From Silanimonas lenta DSM 16282 (GTDB taxonomy: Bacteria; Pseudomonadota; Gammaproteobacteria; Xanthomonadales; Xanthomonadaceae), in assembly GCF_000429065.1 (NCBI RefSeq), contig NZ_KE386845.1:216781-280780 (forward strand): a stretch of 64,000 bases of DNA, in the 5' to 3' direction. Numbering within the stretch: the first letter of the stretch is position 1; each line of letters begins with the position of its first letter. The notes under the pieces are model-generated. The model was not told the DNA's origin and did not search any database. It saw nothing but the letters and a program-made list of their open reading frames with translations. A program made the position numbers and the translations under genes. Below are positions 30,295-40,732 of the stretch, piece after piece.

Positions 30295-30839
30295 TGGCCC
30301 TCGGGTTCCGCATCGCCAACCTGCTCGGCTTCCAGGCAGTCTGGTTCGCCAGCGTGTTCGGTGCCGGCAGCGGCCGGCCCTGGCTCGGACCGCTCGTCGC
30401 ATCCGTCTTCGTGGCGGCGCACCTCGCCGCCAGCCCCGACCGCCGCGGCGATCTGCGCCTGCTGGCGCTGGCCCTCGCCCTGGGAGCGGTAGTCGATTCC
30501 CTGTTCGCCGCCAGCGGCCTTCTGCGCTACGCCGGGGCCTGGCCCTCCGATGCCCTGGCCCCGGGCTGGATCCTTGCCATGTGGGCCGGTTTCGCCCTCA
30601 CCCTGCACCATTCCATGGCCTTCCTGCGCGGCCGCCCCGCCGCCGCGGCCGCCTTCGGTCTCGTCGGCGGCCCCCTGGCGTACTGGGCCGCCCAGCGCGG
30701 CTTCGGCGCCGTGGCCTTCGAGGCCGGCACCGCCCCGGCGCTGGCCCTCGTCGGCCTTGGCTGGGCTCTGGCCCTGCCCCTGCTCTACGCCACCGGTGCC
30801 CGCACTCCGCCCCCCCGGACCCGTGAGGCCACGGCATGA
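30294..30839 (+). CDS. DUF2878 integral membrane protein
   Basis: The 181-residue protein is almost entirely hydrophobic, with about five to six transmembrane helices, and begins with the DUF2878-type segment FRIANLLGFQAVWFASV. No function is known for the family. The ATG shares its A with the cfa TGA, and its own stop overlaps the DUF1295 start by ATGA, so it is part of the same translationally coupled run. Charged loops are short, suggesting a helper or transporter-like membrane component rather than an enzyme, which is inference. Confidence 0.85.
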   Translation: MALGFRIANLLGFQAVWFASVFGAGSGRPWLGPLVASVFVAAHLAASPDRRGDLRLLALALALGAVVDSLFAASGLLRYAGAWPSDALAPGWILAMWAGFALTLHHSMAFLRGRPAAAAAFGLVGGPLAYWAAQRGFGAVAFEAGTAPALALVGLGWALALPLLYATGARTPPPRTREATA

Positions 30840-31624
30840 GCCTCTGGAGCATCGTCCTGCTCTGCTGGCTCGGCGCCGCCGTCGGTATGACGGTGGTCTG
30901 GCAGGTCTCGATGCGCCTGCGCAACGTCGGCTACGTCGACGTGGCCTGGGCGGGCTTCATGGCACTCGCAGCCCTGTTCGCCGGCCTCGTGGGTGAAGGC
31001 AATGTGCTGCCACGCACTCTGGTGGCGCTGATGGGCGGCATCTGGGGCGCCCGCCTCTGCCTGCATCTGCTGCACCGGGTGCTGCGCGAACCCGAAGATG
31101 GCCGCTACCAGGCCATGCGCGCCGCCATCGGCGATTCCCCGGCCCGCTGGTTCCTGTTCTTCCAGGCCCAGGCCCTGGTGGTCGGCCTGTTCTCCATCCC
31201 CTTCGCTGCCGCAGCCAGCGCCAATGCCGACCTGTTCGAGCCGCTGATGCTCGCCGCCGTGCTGGTCTGGCTGCTGTCGATCGGCGGCGAGACCCTGGCC
31301 GACCGCCAGCTCGATGCCTTCCGCGCCAACCCGGCCAACCGTAGCCGCACCTGCCGGGTCGGGCTCTGGGCCTGGTCGCGCCATCCCAACTACTTCTTCG
31401 AATGGCTGCACTGGTTCGCCTACCCGCTGCTGGCCTGGTGCGGGCCGGCTTTCGGCTGGAGCCTCATCGGCCCAGTGCTGATGCTGGCCTTCCTCTGGCG
31501 CGTCAGCGGCATCCCCTGGACCGAGGCCCAGGCGCTGCGCTCGCGCGGCGAGGACTACCGGCGCTACCAGCGCGAGGTCAGCGCCTTCTTCCCCTGGCCC
31601 CCCAAGACCCCGACCCCGGACTGA
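30836..31624 (+). CDS. DUF1295 membrane protein (steroid 5-alpha-reductase-like)
   Basis: The 262-residue protein has about six transmembrane segments and the C-terminal signature of the DUF1295/isoprenylcysteine methyltransferase-steroid reductase superfamily: GLWAWSRHPNYFFEWLHWF, then RGEDYRRYQREVSAFFPW. Members reduce double bonds or methylate lipids using NADPH or SAM. In this operon a reductase acting on an unsaturated or methylated acyl chain is plausible. The start overlaps the DUF2878 stop (ATGA at 30836-30839); the next gene follows after 7 bp. Confidence 0.88.
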   Translation: MSLWSIVLLCWLGAAVGMTVVWQVSMRLRNVGYVDVAWAGFMALAALFAGLVGEGNVLPRTLVALMGGIWGARLCLHLLHRVLREPEDGRYQAMRAAIGDSPARWFLFFQAQALVVGLFSIPFAAAASANADLFEPLMLAAVLVWLLSIGGETLADRQLDAFRANPANRSRTCRVGLWAWSRHPNYFFEWLHWFAYPLLAWCGPAFGWSLIGPVLMLAFLWRVSGIPWTEAQALRSRGEDYRRYQREVSAFFPWPPKTPTPD

Positions 31625-31631
31625 CTCCCGA

Positions 31632-32663
31632 ATGGCGTTGATCGACCTTTGCGAACGCGGCCTCGTGCCCGACGTCCTCACCCGGCTCGGCATCCGCCGC
31701 CTGTGCCGCCAGCGCCTCCGCGACGAACACGCCCACGACCTCGAGCGCGCCGATGCCCGCTTCCGCACCCTGCTCTCGGAGCTGCGCGGCAGCCCGATCG
31801 CCATCGAGGTGGCCGCCGCGAACGAGCAGCACTACGAGGTGCCGACGCGCTTCTTCGAGCTGTGCCTCGGCCGACGGCTGAAGTACTCGGCCTGCTACTA
31901 CCCTGAGGGCAACGAGAGCCTCGACGAGGCTGAGGAGAAGATGCTCGCTCTGTACGGCGAGCGCGCCGAGCTGAAGGACGGCCAGCGCATCCTCGAGCTG
32001 GGCTGCGGCTGGGGCTCGCTCACCCTGTGGATGGCCGAGCGCTTCCCGAACGCGCGGATCACCGGTGTATCGAACTCACGCACCCAGCGCGAGCACATCC
32101 TTGCCCAGGCCACAGCGCGCGGCCTCGCCAACGTCGAGATCCTCACCACCGACGTGAACCGGCTCGACCTGGCCGCCGACACCTTCGACCGCTGCGTGTC
32201 GATCGAGATGTTCGAGCACATGCGCAACTACGAGGTGCTGCTCGGCAACATCGCCCGCTGGCTGAAGCCCGGCGGCAAGCTCTTCGTGCACATCTTCTGC
32301 CACCGCAGCCTGATGTACCCCTTCGAGACCGAGGGCGAGGACAACTGGATGGGCCGCTATTTCTTCACCGGCGGCCTGATGCCCTCGGCGGATACCCTGC
32401 TGCACTTCCAGAACGCCCTGCGCATCGAGCAGCGCTGGCTGCTCTCGGGCGTGCACTACCAGAAGACCGCCGACCACTGGCTGGCGAACCAGGACCTGCA
32501 CGGCGAGGAAGTGCTGCGGGTGCTGGGCGAGGCCTATGGCGCGAAGGACGCCGCGCGCTGGGCGCAGCGCTGGCGCATGTTCTGGATGGCCTGCGCCGAG
32601 CTGTTCGGCTACGCCGGCGGCAGCGAGTGGGGCGTGGCCCACTACCGCTTCGTGCGGCGCTGA
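31632..32663 (+). CDS. Second CFA-like SAM-dependent methyltransferase
   Basis: The 343-residue protein lacks the long N-terminal domain of the other Cfa and has NEQHYEVPTRFFELCLG, the SAM loop ILELGCGWGSLTLWMAE and CVSIEMFEHM, which places it in the cyclopropane/mycolic-acid-synthase-like methyltransferase group. It is the last gene of the lipid operon and converges on a small exported gene with 7 bp between. Because it differs clearly from the 29014 enzyme, the pair probably performs two different alkylations, or this one acts on a non-phospholipid substrate. Confidence 0.87.
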   Translation: MALIDLCERGLVPDVLTRLGIRRLCRQRLRDEHAHDLERADARFRTLLSELRGSPIAIEVAAANEQHYEVPTRFFELCLGRRLKYSACYYPEGNESLDEAEEKMLALYGERAELKDGQRILELGCGWGSLTLWMAERFPNARITGVSNSRTQREHILAQATARGLANVEILTTDVNRLDLAADTFDRCVSIEMFEHMRNYEVLLGNIARWLKPGGKLFVHIFCHRSLMYPFETEGEDNWMGRYFFTGGLMPSADTLLHFQNALRIEQRWLLSGVHYQKTADHWLANQDLHGEEVLRVLGEAYGAKDAARWAQRWRMFWMACAELFGYAGGSEWGVAHYRFVRR

Positions 32664-32670
32664 GGCCGCA

Positions 32671-33168
32671 TTAGCAGGTGAGGGTAGCGCTCGGCTGGCA
32701 GGCCGCCGGCGCCGGGGCGCTGCCCGCCGCAGGCTGGGACGGCGCCGCGGCAGATTCTGCCGGGGCCGGGGTGGCCGGCTTGCCAGTGGCCACGCGAATG
32801 CCTCGGGCCTTCATCCAGGCATCGAACTCATCCGCCGTCATGCGGCGGCCGTTCTGCGTCATGTCGAAGCGGTAGGGGCTGTTGTCGTGCGCCGTGCGCG
32901 GCACGTAGCCCGCGGCGGGGCTGGCGGCGGCGGGCGCCGCGGCGGCCGGACGGCGGATGCGCTCGAGGAAGCCCTGCAGGGTGACTGGAGCAGCCGAGGC
33001 CGGCAGCGTCGGCACGGCGGCGAGTTCCGGGGCCGGAGCCGCCTGTGCCAGCGGGGCGAGGCCGAGGAGGAGGGAGGCGGAAAGCAGGACGGCGCGTCGG
33101 GCCACGGGCAGCACCCTTGGGATCAGGAACGTGGCGCCGAGCTTACGCAGCCACATCGCCGGCCACAA
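32671..33168 (-). CDS. Small exported Ala/Pro-rich protein, unknown function
   Basis: The 165-residue product has a signal peptide ending near LAPLAQA, long Ala/Pro-rich low-complexity stretches and one conserved-looking core, FDMTQNGRRMTADEFDAWM followed by KARGIRVATG, which I have only seen as a short motif in uncharacterised xanthomonad proteins. Two cysteines at the C-terminus (ACQPSATLTC) could form a disulfide. The start is uncertain: ATG 33168, ATG 33156 and GTG 33114 all keep the signal peptide. It follows the ompA terminator and is probably transcribed separately. Confidence 0.6.
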   Translation of the reverse strand: MWPAMWLRKLGATFLIPRVLPVARRAVLLSASLLLGLAPLAQAAPAPELAAVPTLPASAAPVTLQGFLERIRRPAAAAPAAASPAAGYVPRTAHDNSPYRFDMTQNGRRMTADEFDAWMKARGIRVATGKPATPAPAESAAAPSQPAAGSAPAPAACQPSATLTC

Positions 33169-33178
33169 GGCGGCGCGG

Positions 33179-33210
33179 AAAAAAGAGAACGCCCCTTGCG
33201 GGGCGTTCTC
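33179..33210 (-). terminator. Intrinsic terminator of the OmpA-family gene
   Basis: A perfect 11-bp stem (GAGAACGCCCC with its complement) and TTGC loop occupy 33185-33210, followed on the minus strand by six T residues (33184-33179). It lies 24 nt after the porin stop codon. This is the clearest rho-independent terminator in the window. Confidence 0.93.
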
Positions 33211-33233
33211 GGTTGCCGTCAGGGCGAAACGTG

Positions 33234-34322
33234 TCAGTTCTGGACGTTCAGCTCGGTGCGGCGGTTCTTCTCGCTCTTGCAGGCCGGGAAGGTCTGCGGA
33301 GTGGGCTCGAGCGGACGGCTCTCGCCATAACCGATCGGACCCACGAGGCGCGAGGCGTCGATGCCGTTGCTGGTCATGTAGTTGTACACCGTGCGGGCAC
33401 GGTTCTCCGACAGACGCTGGTTGTAGGCATCGTTACCGCAGAGGTCGGTGTGACCGGCCACTTCCACGCGGAGCTGCGGGTAGCGCTTCAGGATCTCGAT
33501 GGCCTCGTTCAGCACCGCGACCGCATCCGGGCGCAGGGTGGCCTTGTCGAAGTCGAAGTTCACGCCGCGCAGGTCGATGGTCAGCGGCACCGGGCAGCCG
33601 TCCGGGCCCACGGCCGTGCCGGCCGGGGTGTTCGGGCAGCGGTCGACGCAGTTGTTCACGCCATCGCCGTCATCGTCCAGGTCCTCGCAGCGCGGGGCGG
33701 CCGGCGCGGGAGCCGGGGCCGGCGGCGCCGGCGGGGCGGCCTTGGCGCCCAGCGGGATCAGGATCGAGGTCTTGATGTAGGCATCATTGAAGTAGTCGCT
33801 GCTCGGCGAGACGCGCGACTGGTCGTCCATCGCCGTGCGGATGCCCGCCTCCAGGCGCATGCTGAAGTTCGAGTAGTCGGCCTGCAGACCGCCGCCGAGG
33901 TCGATGGCGAGATTGTTGTCCTTGCGCTGGCCGGGCGAGTTCGGGTTCGGGAAGGCGTTGAACTCCTCCTCGGCGCGCTGCATGCCGACGCCACCCTTCA
34001 GGTAGGGCCACCAAGTCTCGCCACCATCACGGAAGTGGTAGCGCAGGTCGGCGGCGAAGCCCCACTGGCTGAAGTTGAGGTCGCGGTTGGCGTCGAAGGC
34101 CGGGTTGGTCGAATAGACGCCAAAGTCCAGCGACCAGCGCTGGTCGAAGAACCGACCGACGCCAAAGCCGTACTCGCCCTTGTTCACGGTGGCGCGGTCA
34201 TTGTCCTGCAGGTTCACGCCCACGGTACCCGACAGGTACCAGCGGTCATCGAACTCCTGCGCCATCGCCACATTCGCGAGCGCGGCGGCCGAAATGGCCA
34301 CACACAGCAGATGCTTCTTCAT
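33234..34322 (-). CDS. OmpA-family outer membrane porin with peptidoglycan-binding domain
   Basis: The 362-residue protein has a signal peptide (MKKHLLCVAISAAALANVAMA), an N-terminal eight-stranded beta-barrel (about 25-190), a Pro/Ala linker, a short thrombospondin-type-3-like Asp-rich repeat (DLDDDGDGVNNCVDRCPNT) and a C-terminal OmpA domain (about 245-360) with NFDFDKATLRP and HTD...NQRLSENRA. It tethers the outer membrane to peptidoglycan. AGAGGAG lies 8 nt before ATG 34322. Promoter (34422-34395), 5' leader and terminator are all recognisable, consistent with strong monocistronic expression. Confidence 0.95.
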   Translation of the reverse strand: MKKHLLCVAISAAALANVAMAQEFDDRWYLSGTVGVNLQDNDRATVNKGEYGFGVGRFFDQRWSLDFGVYSTNPAFDANRDLNFSQWGFAADLRYHFRDGGETWWPYLKGGVGMQRAEEEFNAFPNPNSPGQRKDNNLAIDLGGGLQADYSNFSMRLEAGIRTAMDDQSRVSPSSDYFNDAYIKTSILIPLGAKAAPPAPPAPAPAPAAPRCEDLDDDGDGVNNCVDRCPNTPAGTAVGPDGCPVPLTIDLRGVNFDFDKATLRPDAVAVLNEAIEILKRYPQLRVEVAGHTDLCGNDAYNQRLSENRARTVYNYMTSNGIDASRLVGPIGYGESRPLEPTPQTFPACKSEKNRRTELNVQN

Positions 34323-34339
34323 GGAACGACTCCTCTTAG

Positions 34340-36571
<2,232 letters not shown>

Positions 36572-36849
36572 AGCAAAAGCCCCAAGAAATTCAGTCACTT
36601 GGCATTTTCCCGTTCAGCCGGGGTTGGGAAAGCCCCGGGTACGGTTCGCCCCGCCTGCCCAGGCCCCTCGGCCGGGACGGGCAGTTCGTGACTCCCGGGC
36701 TCATGGCGCTTCGGGAGCTTCCCGCCCCGCAGGGCGGGAAGGCGGGTCAGGCCCTCTGGACCCGTTCGTCCCCATCACGCCAGGTCATTGGCTCCGCCCG
36801 CGCAGTAGAGCGCCCGGGATGCCAAGGACGCAACGGAGCAAGGAACGCC
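36572..36849 (+). other. Structured 278-bp intergenic region
   Basis: No gene is supported here. The stretch carries several dyads: a perfect 10-bp stem CTTCCCGCCC/GGGCGGGAAG with CGCA loop (36718-36741), CGGGTC/GACCCG immediately after it, and CTCCCG/CGGGAG just before it. None is followed by a T-run. An in-frame ATG at 36703 would lengthen the next protein but bury its signal peptide. It may be a structured 5' leader of the hydrolase gene or a small RNA; no known riboswitch consensus is matched. Confidence 0.5.
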
Positions 36850-37326
36850 ATGGAACTCTCGTTTCTGCTGTGGTTGGCCACCCTGCTGCCCCCGGCCCAG
36901 GCCGAGCCGCTCTGCCTCGCCACTACCGTCTATCTCGAGGCCCGCAACCAGTCCGAACTGGGCCAGCGTGCCGTTGCCGAAGTGGCCCTGCGCCGCCGAG
37001 ATTCCGGCGTCTGGGGCGGGGATGTCTGCCAGGTGGTGAAAGCCCCGAAGCAGTTCGCCCCGTCCCTGCTGCCCCCGTCCACCCGGCTGAAGAACGTGAA
37101 AGCCTGGGAGAAGGCGGTGGCCGTGGCCTTCGCCGCCCAGAAGGAATGGAACCGGCCGCGCGGCGAGCGCCGCGAGGTGGTGCCCGGCGCCAGCCATTTC
37201 GCCGCCATGGACATCGCCAACCCGGCCTGGGCCCACTACCCGCAGGTGGCCACCATCGATGACCACACCTTCTTCCGGGTGAATCGCCTGCACCCGCGGG
37301 AAGACACGGCCGGCGAACGCCACTGA
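36850..37326 (+). CDS. SleB/CwlJ-type cell wall hydrolase
   Basis: The 158-residue exported protein has a signal peptide (MELSFLLWLATLLPPAQA) and the Hydrolase_2 core: TVYLEARNQSELGQRAVAEV with the conserved glutamate, CQVVKAPKQF, and SHFAAMDIANPAW before the C-terminal HTFFRV. Family members cleave peptidoglycan (lytic transglycosylase or amidase in spore germination; general remodelling in Gram-negatives). ATG 36850 is preferred since AAGGA precedes it and the signal peptide follows at once. It lies 278 bp after fadH behind a hairpin-rich leader. Confidence 0.85.
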   Translation: MELSFLLWLATLLPPAQAEPLCLATTVYLEARNQSELGQRAVAEVALRRRDSGVWGGDVCQVVKAPKQFAPSLLPPSTRLKNVKAWEKAVAVAFAAQKEWNRPRGERREVVPGASHFAAMDIANPAWAHYPQVATIDDHTFFRVNRLHPREDTAGERH

Positions 37327-37392
37327 CGGCGCCAGCGGGCGGCTGGCCGGACGGCCCCCGCCACTGCACGCGGCAGGGCCGCCGGCTGCAAG

Positions 37393-37412
37393 GCCGCCCC
37401 GGCCGGGGCGGC
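37393..37412. terminator. GC-palindrome between convergent genes (possible terminator)
   Basis: A 20-bp perfect palindrome built from GCCGCCCC and its complement around GGCC lies between the hydrolase and prpC stops. There is no T-run on either side, so termination would have to be hairpin- or Rho-assisted. Confidence 0.35.
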
Positions 37413-37420
37413 GCAGGGCG

Positions 37421-38566
37421 TCAACGACGCTCGATCGGCACGTAGGCCCGGTCCTCCGGGCCGATGTAGTTCGCGCTCGGACGGATGATCTTGCCGTCCT
37501 CGCGCTGCTCGATCACGTGCGCGCTCCAGCCCGTGGTGCGGGCGATGACGAACAGCGGGGTGAACATCGGCGTCGGGATGCCCATCATGTGGTAGGCCGA
37601 GGCCGAGTACCAGTCGAGATTGGGGAACATCTTCTTCATGTCCCACATCAGGGTCTCGATGCGCTCCGACACCTCGAACAGCACCGGGTTGCCGCCGTCC
37701 CGGCACAGGGCGCGCGAGATCTCCTTGATGATCGGGTTGCGCGGGTCGCCGATGGTGTACACCGGATGTCCGAAGCCGATCACGATCTCCTTGCGCTCGA
37801 CACGGGCGCGGATGTCGGCCTCGGCCTCGTCGGCCGTGCGGTAGCGGGCGATGATGTCCATCGCCACCTCGTTGGCGCCGCCATGCTTCGGGCCGCGCAG
37901 GGCGCCGATGGCGCCGGTGATGCAGGAGTAGAGATCGGAGCCCGTGCCGGCGATCACACGGGCGGTGAAGGTACTGGCGTTGAACTCGTGCTCGGCATAA
38001 AGGATCAGCGAGCGATCGAGCGAGCGGGCATGCAGGGCGCTCGGCGGCTCGCCGTGCAGCAGGTGCAGGAAGTGCGCCGCGACGGAATCGTCGTCGGTGC
38101 GGGTCTCGATGCGGGTGCCATTGCGGGTGAAATGCCACCAGTACAGCAGCATGGAGCCGAAGCTGGCGATCAGCCGGTCGGCGATGTCGCGGGCCTCGGC
38201 CGGCGGGTGGCCCTCGCGCTCCGGCAGCACCGTGCCCAGCACCGAGCAGCCGGTGCGCAGCACGTCCATCGGGTGGGCGGCGGCGGGCACCAGCTCGAGG
38301 GCGTCGGTGACGATGGCCGGCAGGCCGCGCAGGCGCTTCAGCTTGGTCTTGTAGGCGGCAAGTTGGCTGGCCGTGGGCAGGCTGCCATGCACCAGCAGAT
38401 GGGCCACCTCCTCGAAGCTGGCCTGCTCGGCGAGGTCCTTGATGTCATAGCCGCGGTAGTGCAGGTCGTTGCCGCTGCGGCCCACGGTGCACAGGGCGGT
38501 GTTGCCCGCCGCCGTGCCGGAGAGGGCGACGGACTTCTTGGCCTTGGGAAGGACTTGCTCGGTCAT
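37421..38566 (-). CDS. prpC: 2-methylcitrate synthase
   Basis: The 381-residue citrate-synthase-family enzyme condenses propionyl-CoA with oxaloacetate. Conserved pieces are [15 protein letters not shown]-like ([15 protein letters not shown]), [14 protein letters not shown] with the active-site His, [16 protein letters not shown] and [12 protein letters not shown], which match PrpC (E. coli 389 residues) rather than the longer hexameric GltA. PrpB is encoded 2.2 kb upstream on the same strand, supporting the methylcitrate cycle. prpD/acnD are not in the window. A TATAAT box lies at 38595-38590, 23 nt before the ATG, with GGAGG at the ribosome site. Side activity as citrate synthase is possible. 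Confidence 0.9.
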   Translation of the reverse strand: MTEQVLPKAKKSVALSGTAAGNTALCTVGRSGNDLHYRGYDIKDLAEQASFEEVAHLLVHGSLPTASQLAAYKTKLKRLRGLPAIVTDALELVPAAAHPMDVLRTGCSVLGTVLPEREGHPPAEARDIADRLIASFGSMLLYWWHFTRNGTRIETRTDDDSVAAHFLHLLHGEPPSALHARSLDRSLILYAEHEFNASTFTARVIAGTGSDLYSCITGAIGALRGPKHGGANEVAMDIIARYRTADEAEADIRARVERKEIVIGFGHPVYTIGDPRNPIIKEISRALCRDGGNPVLFEVSERIETLMWDMKKMFPNLDWYSASAYHMMGIPTPMFTPLFVIARTTGWSAHVIEQREDGKIIRPSANYIGPEDRAYVPIERR

Positions 38567-38589
38567 GGGTGGCCTCCGGAGAAAACCCG

Positions 38590-38595
38590 ATTATA
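38590..38595 (-). promoter_or_regulatory. -10 box of prpC
   Basis: A perfect TATAAT on the minus strand, 23 nt before ATG 38566. It implies a leader of under 20 nt that still contains the GGAGG site. No -35 match lies 16-18 nt upstream. Confidence 0.5.
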
Positions 38596-38692
38596 GGAGT
38601 CGCCCCCAGGGCCGCGCGGCCTAGAATCACGCCCCGCCCATACCACCCCCGCCGGGACGCCGCCCGGCGCCAGCCACCGGAGCCGCCGCCGA

Positions 38693-39505
38693 ATGACCGC
38701 CCTGCTCGAACGCCTGCTCGCCCACCGCTTCACCGAACGCTTCATCCTCGGCCTGATCCTCGTGAACGCCGTGGTGCTCGGCCTCGAGACCGAGCCCGCC
38801 GTGGTCGCCCGCTTCGGCGGCCTGCTCGCCGCGGTGGACCGCTTCGCCCTCTCGGTGTTCGTGGTGGAACTGCTGGCGAAGCTGCTGGTGCAGCGCGGGC
38901 GCTTCGTGCGCGATCCGTGGAACCTGTTCGACTTCGTGGTGGTGGCGATCGCCCTGCTGCCCACCACCGGCCCGCTGGCGGTGCTGCGCGCCCTGCGCGT
39001 GCTGCGCGTTCTCCGGCTCGTCACCGTGGTGCCCTCGCTGCGCCGCGTGGTGGGCGCCCTGCTCGGCGCCCTGCCCGGCATGGGCTCGATCGTGCTGCTG
39101 CTCGGACTGCTGTTCTATGTCGGCGCGGTGATGGCCACCAAGCTCTACGGCGAGAGCTTCCCCGACTGGTTCGGCTCGGTGCCGGCCTCGCTCTACACCC
39201 TGTTCCAGGTGATGACCCTCGAATCCTGGTCGATGGGCATCGTGCGGCCAGTGATGGAGCAGCACCCGGGGGCCTGGCTGTTCTTCGTGCCCTTCATCCT
39301 CGCCACCAGCTTCACCGCCCTCAACCTCTTCATCGGCGTGGTGGTCTCGGCCATGCAGTCGGAGGTGGATGCCGAGCGCAAGAAAACGGTGGAGGCGGCC
39401 GTGGCCCAGGCCGAGGAACCGCTGCTGGCAGAGGTGCGCGCCCTGCGCGCCGAGCTGGCGCAACTCGCGCGGCGGCTGGACGGGGATCAGCCGAAAAAGG
39501 CGTAG
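38693..39505 (+). CDS. NaChBac-type voltage-gated sodium channel
   Basis: The 270-residue protein has six transmembrane segments. S4 is the arginine ladder LRALRVLRVLRLV with further RR (about residues 97-118). The pore loop reads FQVMTLESWSMG, with the sodium selectivity filter TLESW at 175-179, as in the bacterial Nav channel NaChBac (274 residues). A heptad-like C-terminal helix (about 222-262, ...EERKKTVEAAVAQAEE-type charge pattern) fits the tetramerisation coiled coil of this family. One gene encodes one domain, so a homotetramer is expected. Its 3' end overlaps the convergent permease by 19 bp. A TAGAAT box lies at 38622-38627. Confidence 0.92.
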   Translation: MTALLERLLAHRFTERFILGLILVNAVVLGLETEPAVVARFGGLLAAVDRFALSVFVVELLAKLLVQRGRFVRDPWNLFDFVVVAIALLPTTGPLAVLRALRVLRVLRLVTVVPSLRRVVGALLGALPGMGSIVLLLGLLFYVGAVMATKLYGESFPDWFGSVPASLYTLFQVMTLESWSMGIVRPVMEQHPGAWLFFVPFILATSFTALNLFIGVVVSAMQSEVDAERKKTVEAAVAQAEEPLLAEVRALRAELAQLARRLDGDQPKKA

Positions 39506-40716
39506 CAGACGGCGATGGCGGCGAGGATGCCGGCGAGATCGGCGGTGAGCGCGCAGCCCACCGCGTGGCGGGCGCGGCGGATGCCCACGGCGCCGAAATA
39601 CACCGCCAGCACGTAGAAGGTGGTCTCGGTGCTGCCCTGCACCATGGCCGCCAGCAGGGCCGGGAAGCTGTCCACGCCGTGCGTCTGCATGGTCTCGATC
39701 AGCAGGGCGCGGGCCGCGCTGCCGGAGAAGGGCTTGGCGAAGGCAGTGGGCAGGGCGTCGACGAAACGGGTATCGGTGCCGAGCCAGCCGAACACCGCGC
39801 GCACGCCCTCGAGGGCGAAGTCGAGCGCCCCGGAGGCGCGCAGCACGCCGATGGCGCAGAGCATGGCCACGAGGTAAGGCAGCAGGTCGCGGGCTACCTC
39901 GAAGCCCTGCTTCGCGCCCTCCACGAAGGCCTCGTACACCGGCACCCGGCGCAGGGCCCCGCCGAGCAGGAAGGCGATCACCACCGCGAACAGGGCGAGG
40001 TTGCCGGCCAGGGTGGAGGTGGCGGCCAGTGCCGCCGCCCCCATGCCCGCGAGCAGGGCCATGAGCCCGCCCAGCAGCAGGGCCACGCCGCCCAGCCAGG
40101 CCAGCACCACCGGGTCCCAGAGCCGCAGGCGCTGCACCAGGGCCACCGCCAGCAGCCCGGCGAGGGTGGAGGCCGAGGTGGCGAGCAGGATCGGCAGGAA
40201 GACCAGGGTGGGATCGGGCGCGCCTTGCTGCAACCGGTACATGAAGATCGTCACCGGCAGCACGGTGAGCCCGGAGGTGTTCAGCACCAGGAACAGGATC
40301 TGGGCGTTGCTGGCACTCTCCGGGCTCGGGTTCAGCGTCTGCAGCTCGCGCATGGCCTTGAGGCCGATCGGCGTGGCGGCGTTGTCGATGCTGAGCGCGT
40401 TGGCGGCGAAGTTGAGGGTGACAAGGCCGAGCGCGGGATGGCCCTTCGGCACCTCCGGCATCAGCCGGGTGAACAGCGGCGAGAGCAGGCGCGCGAGGAC
40501 TTCCACCAGCCCGGCACGCTCGCCGATGCGCAGCAGGCCGAGCCAGAGCGTGAGGGTGCCGAAGAGCAGTACCATCACTTCCACCGAGAGCCGCGCCATG
40601 TCGAACAGCGCGGCCACCATGGCCGAGAACACGTCGCCGTCGCCGCCCACCAGCCAGCGGGCCAGGCCCGCCACCGCGGCGGCGAGGAAGAAGCCGAGCC
40701 AGAGCCAGTTCAGCAC
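39487..40716 (-). CDS. SpmA/SpmB-fused nucleoside-recognition membrane protein
   Basis: The 409-residue protein has about ten transmembrane helices in two similar halves. The first half (about 1-200) is SpmA-like with FAANALSIDNAATPIGLKAM; the second (about 240-409) is SpmB-like with a Gate domain and PFSGSAARALLIE, VQGSTETTFYVLAVYFG. Spore maturation genes spmA/spmB are separate in Bacillus; in non-sporulating bacteria the fusion is a transporter-like protein of unknown substrate. It lies 16 bp downstream of prpB and could be cotranscribed with it. It ends inside the convergent sodium channel gene. Confidence 0.88.
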   Translation of the reverse strand: MLNWLWLGFFLAAAVAGLARWLVGGDGDVFSAMVAALFDMARLSVEVMVLLFGTLTLWLGLLRIGERAGLVEVLARLLSPLFTRLMPEVPKGHPALGLVTLNFAANALSIDNAATPIGLKAMRELQTLNPSPESASNAQILFLVLNTSGLTVLPVTIFMYRLQQGAPDPTLVFLPILLATSASTLAGLLAVALVQRLRLWDPVVLAWLGGVALLLGGLMALLAGMGAAALAATSTLAGNLALFAVVIAFLLGGALRRVPVYEAFVEGAKQGFEVARDLLPYLVAMLCAIGVLRASGALDFALEGVRAVFGWLGTDTRFVDALPTAFAKPFSGSAARALLIETMQTHGVDSFPALLAAMVQGSTETTFYVLAVYFGAVGIRRARHAVGCALTADLAGILAAIAVCYAFFG

Positions 40717-40732
40717 GGCGCGACGCGGGGCG

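Noticed and set aside
36780-36849. Possible c-di-GMP-I riboswitch, because of a GGACGCAA string before the hydrolase gene
   Set aside because: The other conserved parts (GCAnAGGGCAAACC, the GAAA tetraloop hairpin and its receptor) are not present.
36703-36850. Upstream start for the cell-wall hydrolase at ATG 36703
   Set aside because: It would place 49 residues in front of a clear signal peptide and lacks a ribosome site, while ATG 36850 has AAGGA.
37421-38566. Housekeeping citrate synthase (gltA) as the identity of this gene
   Set aside because: Length (381) and the [15 protein letters not shown] region fit PrpC, and prpB is nearby; GltA of this group is about 430 residues.
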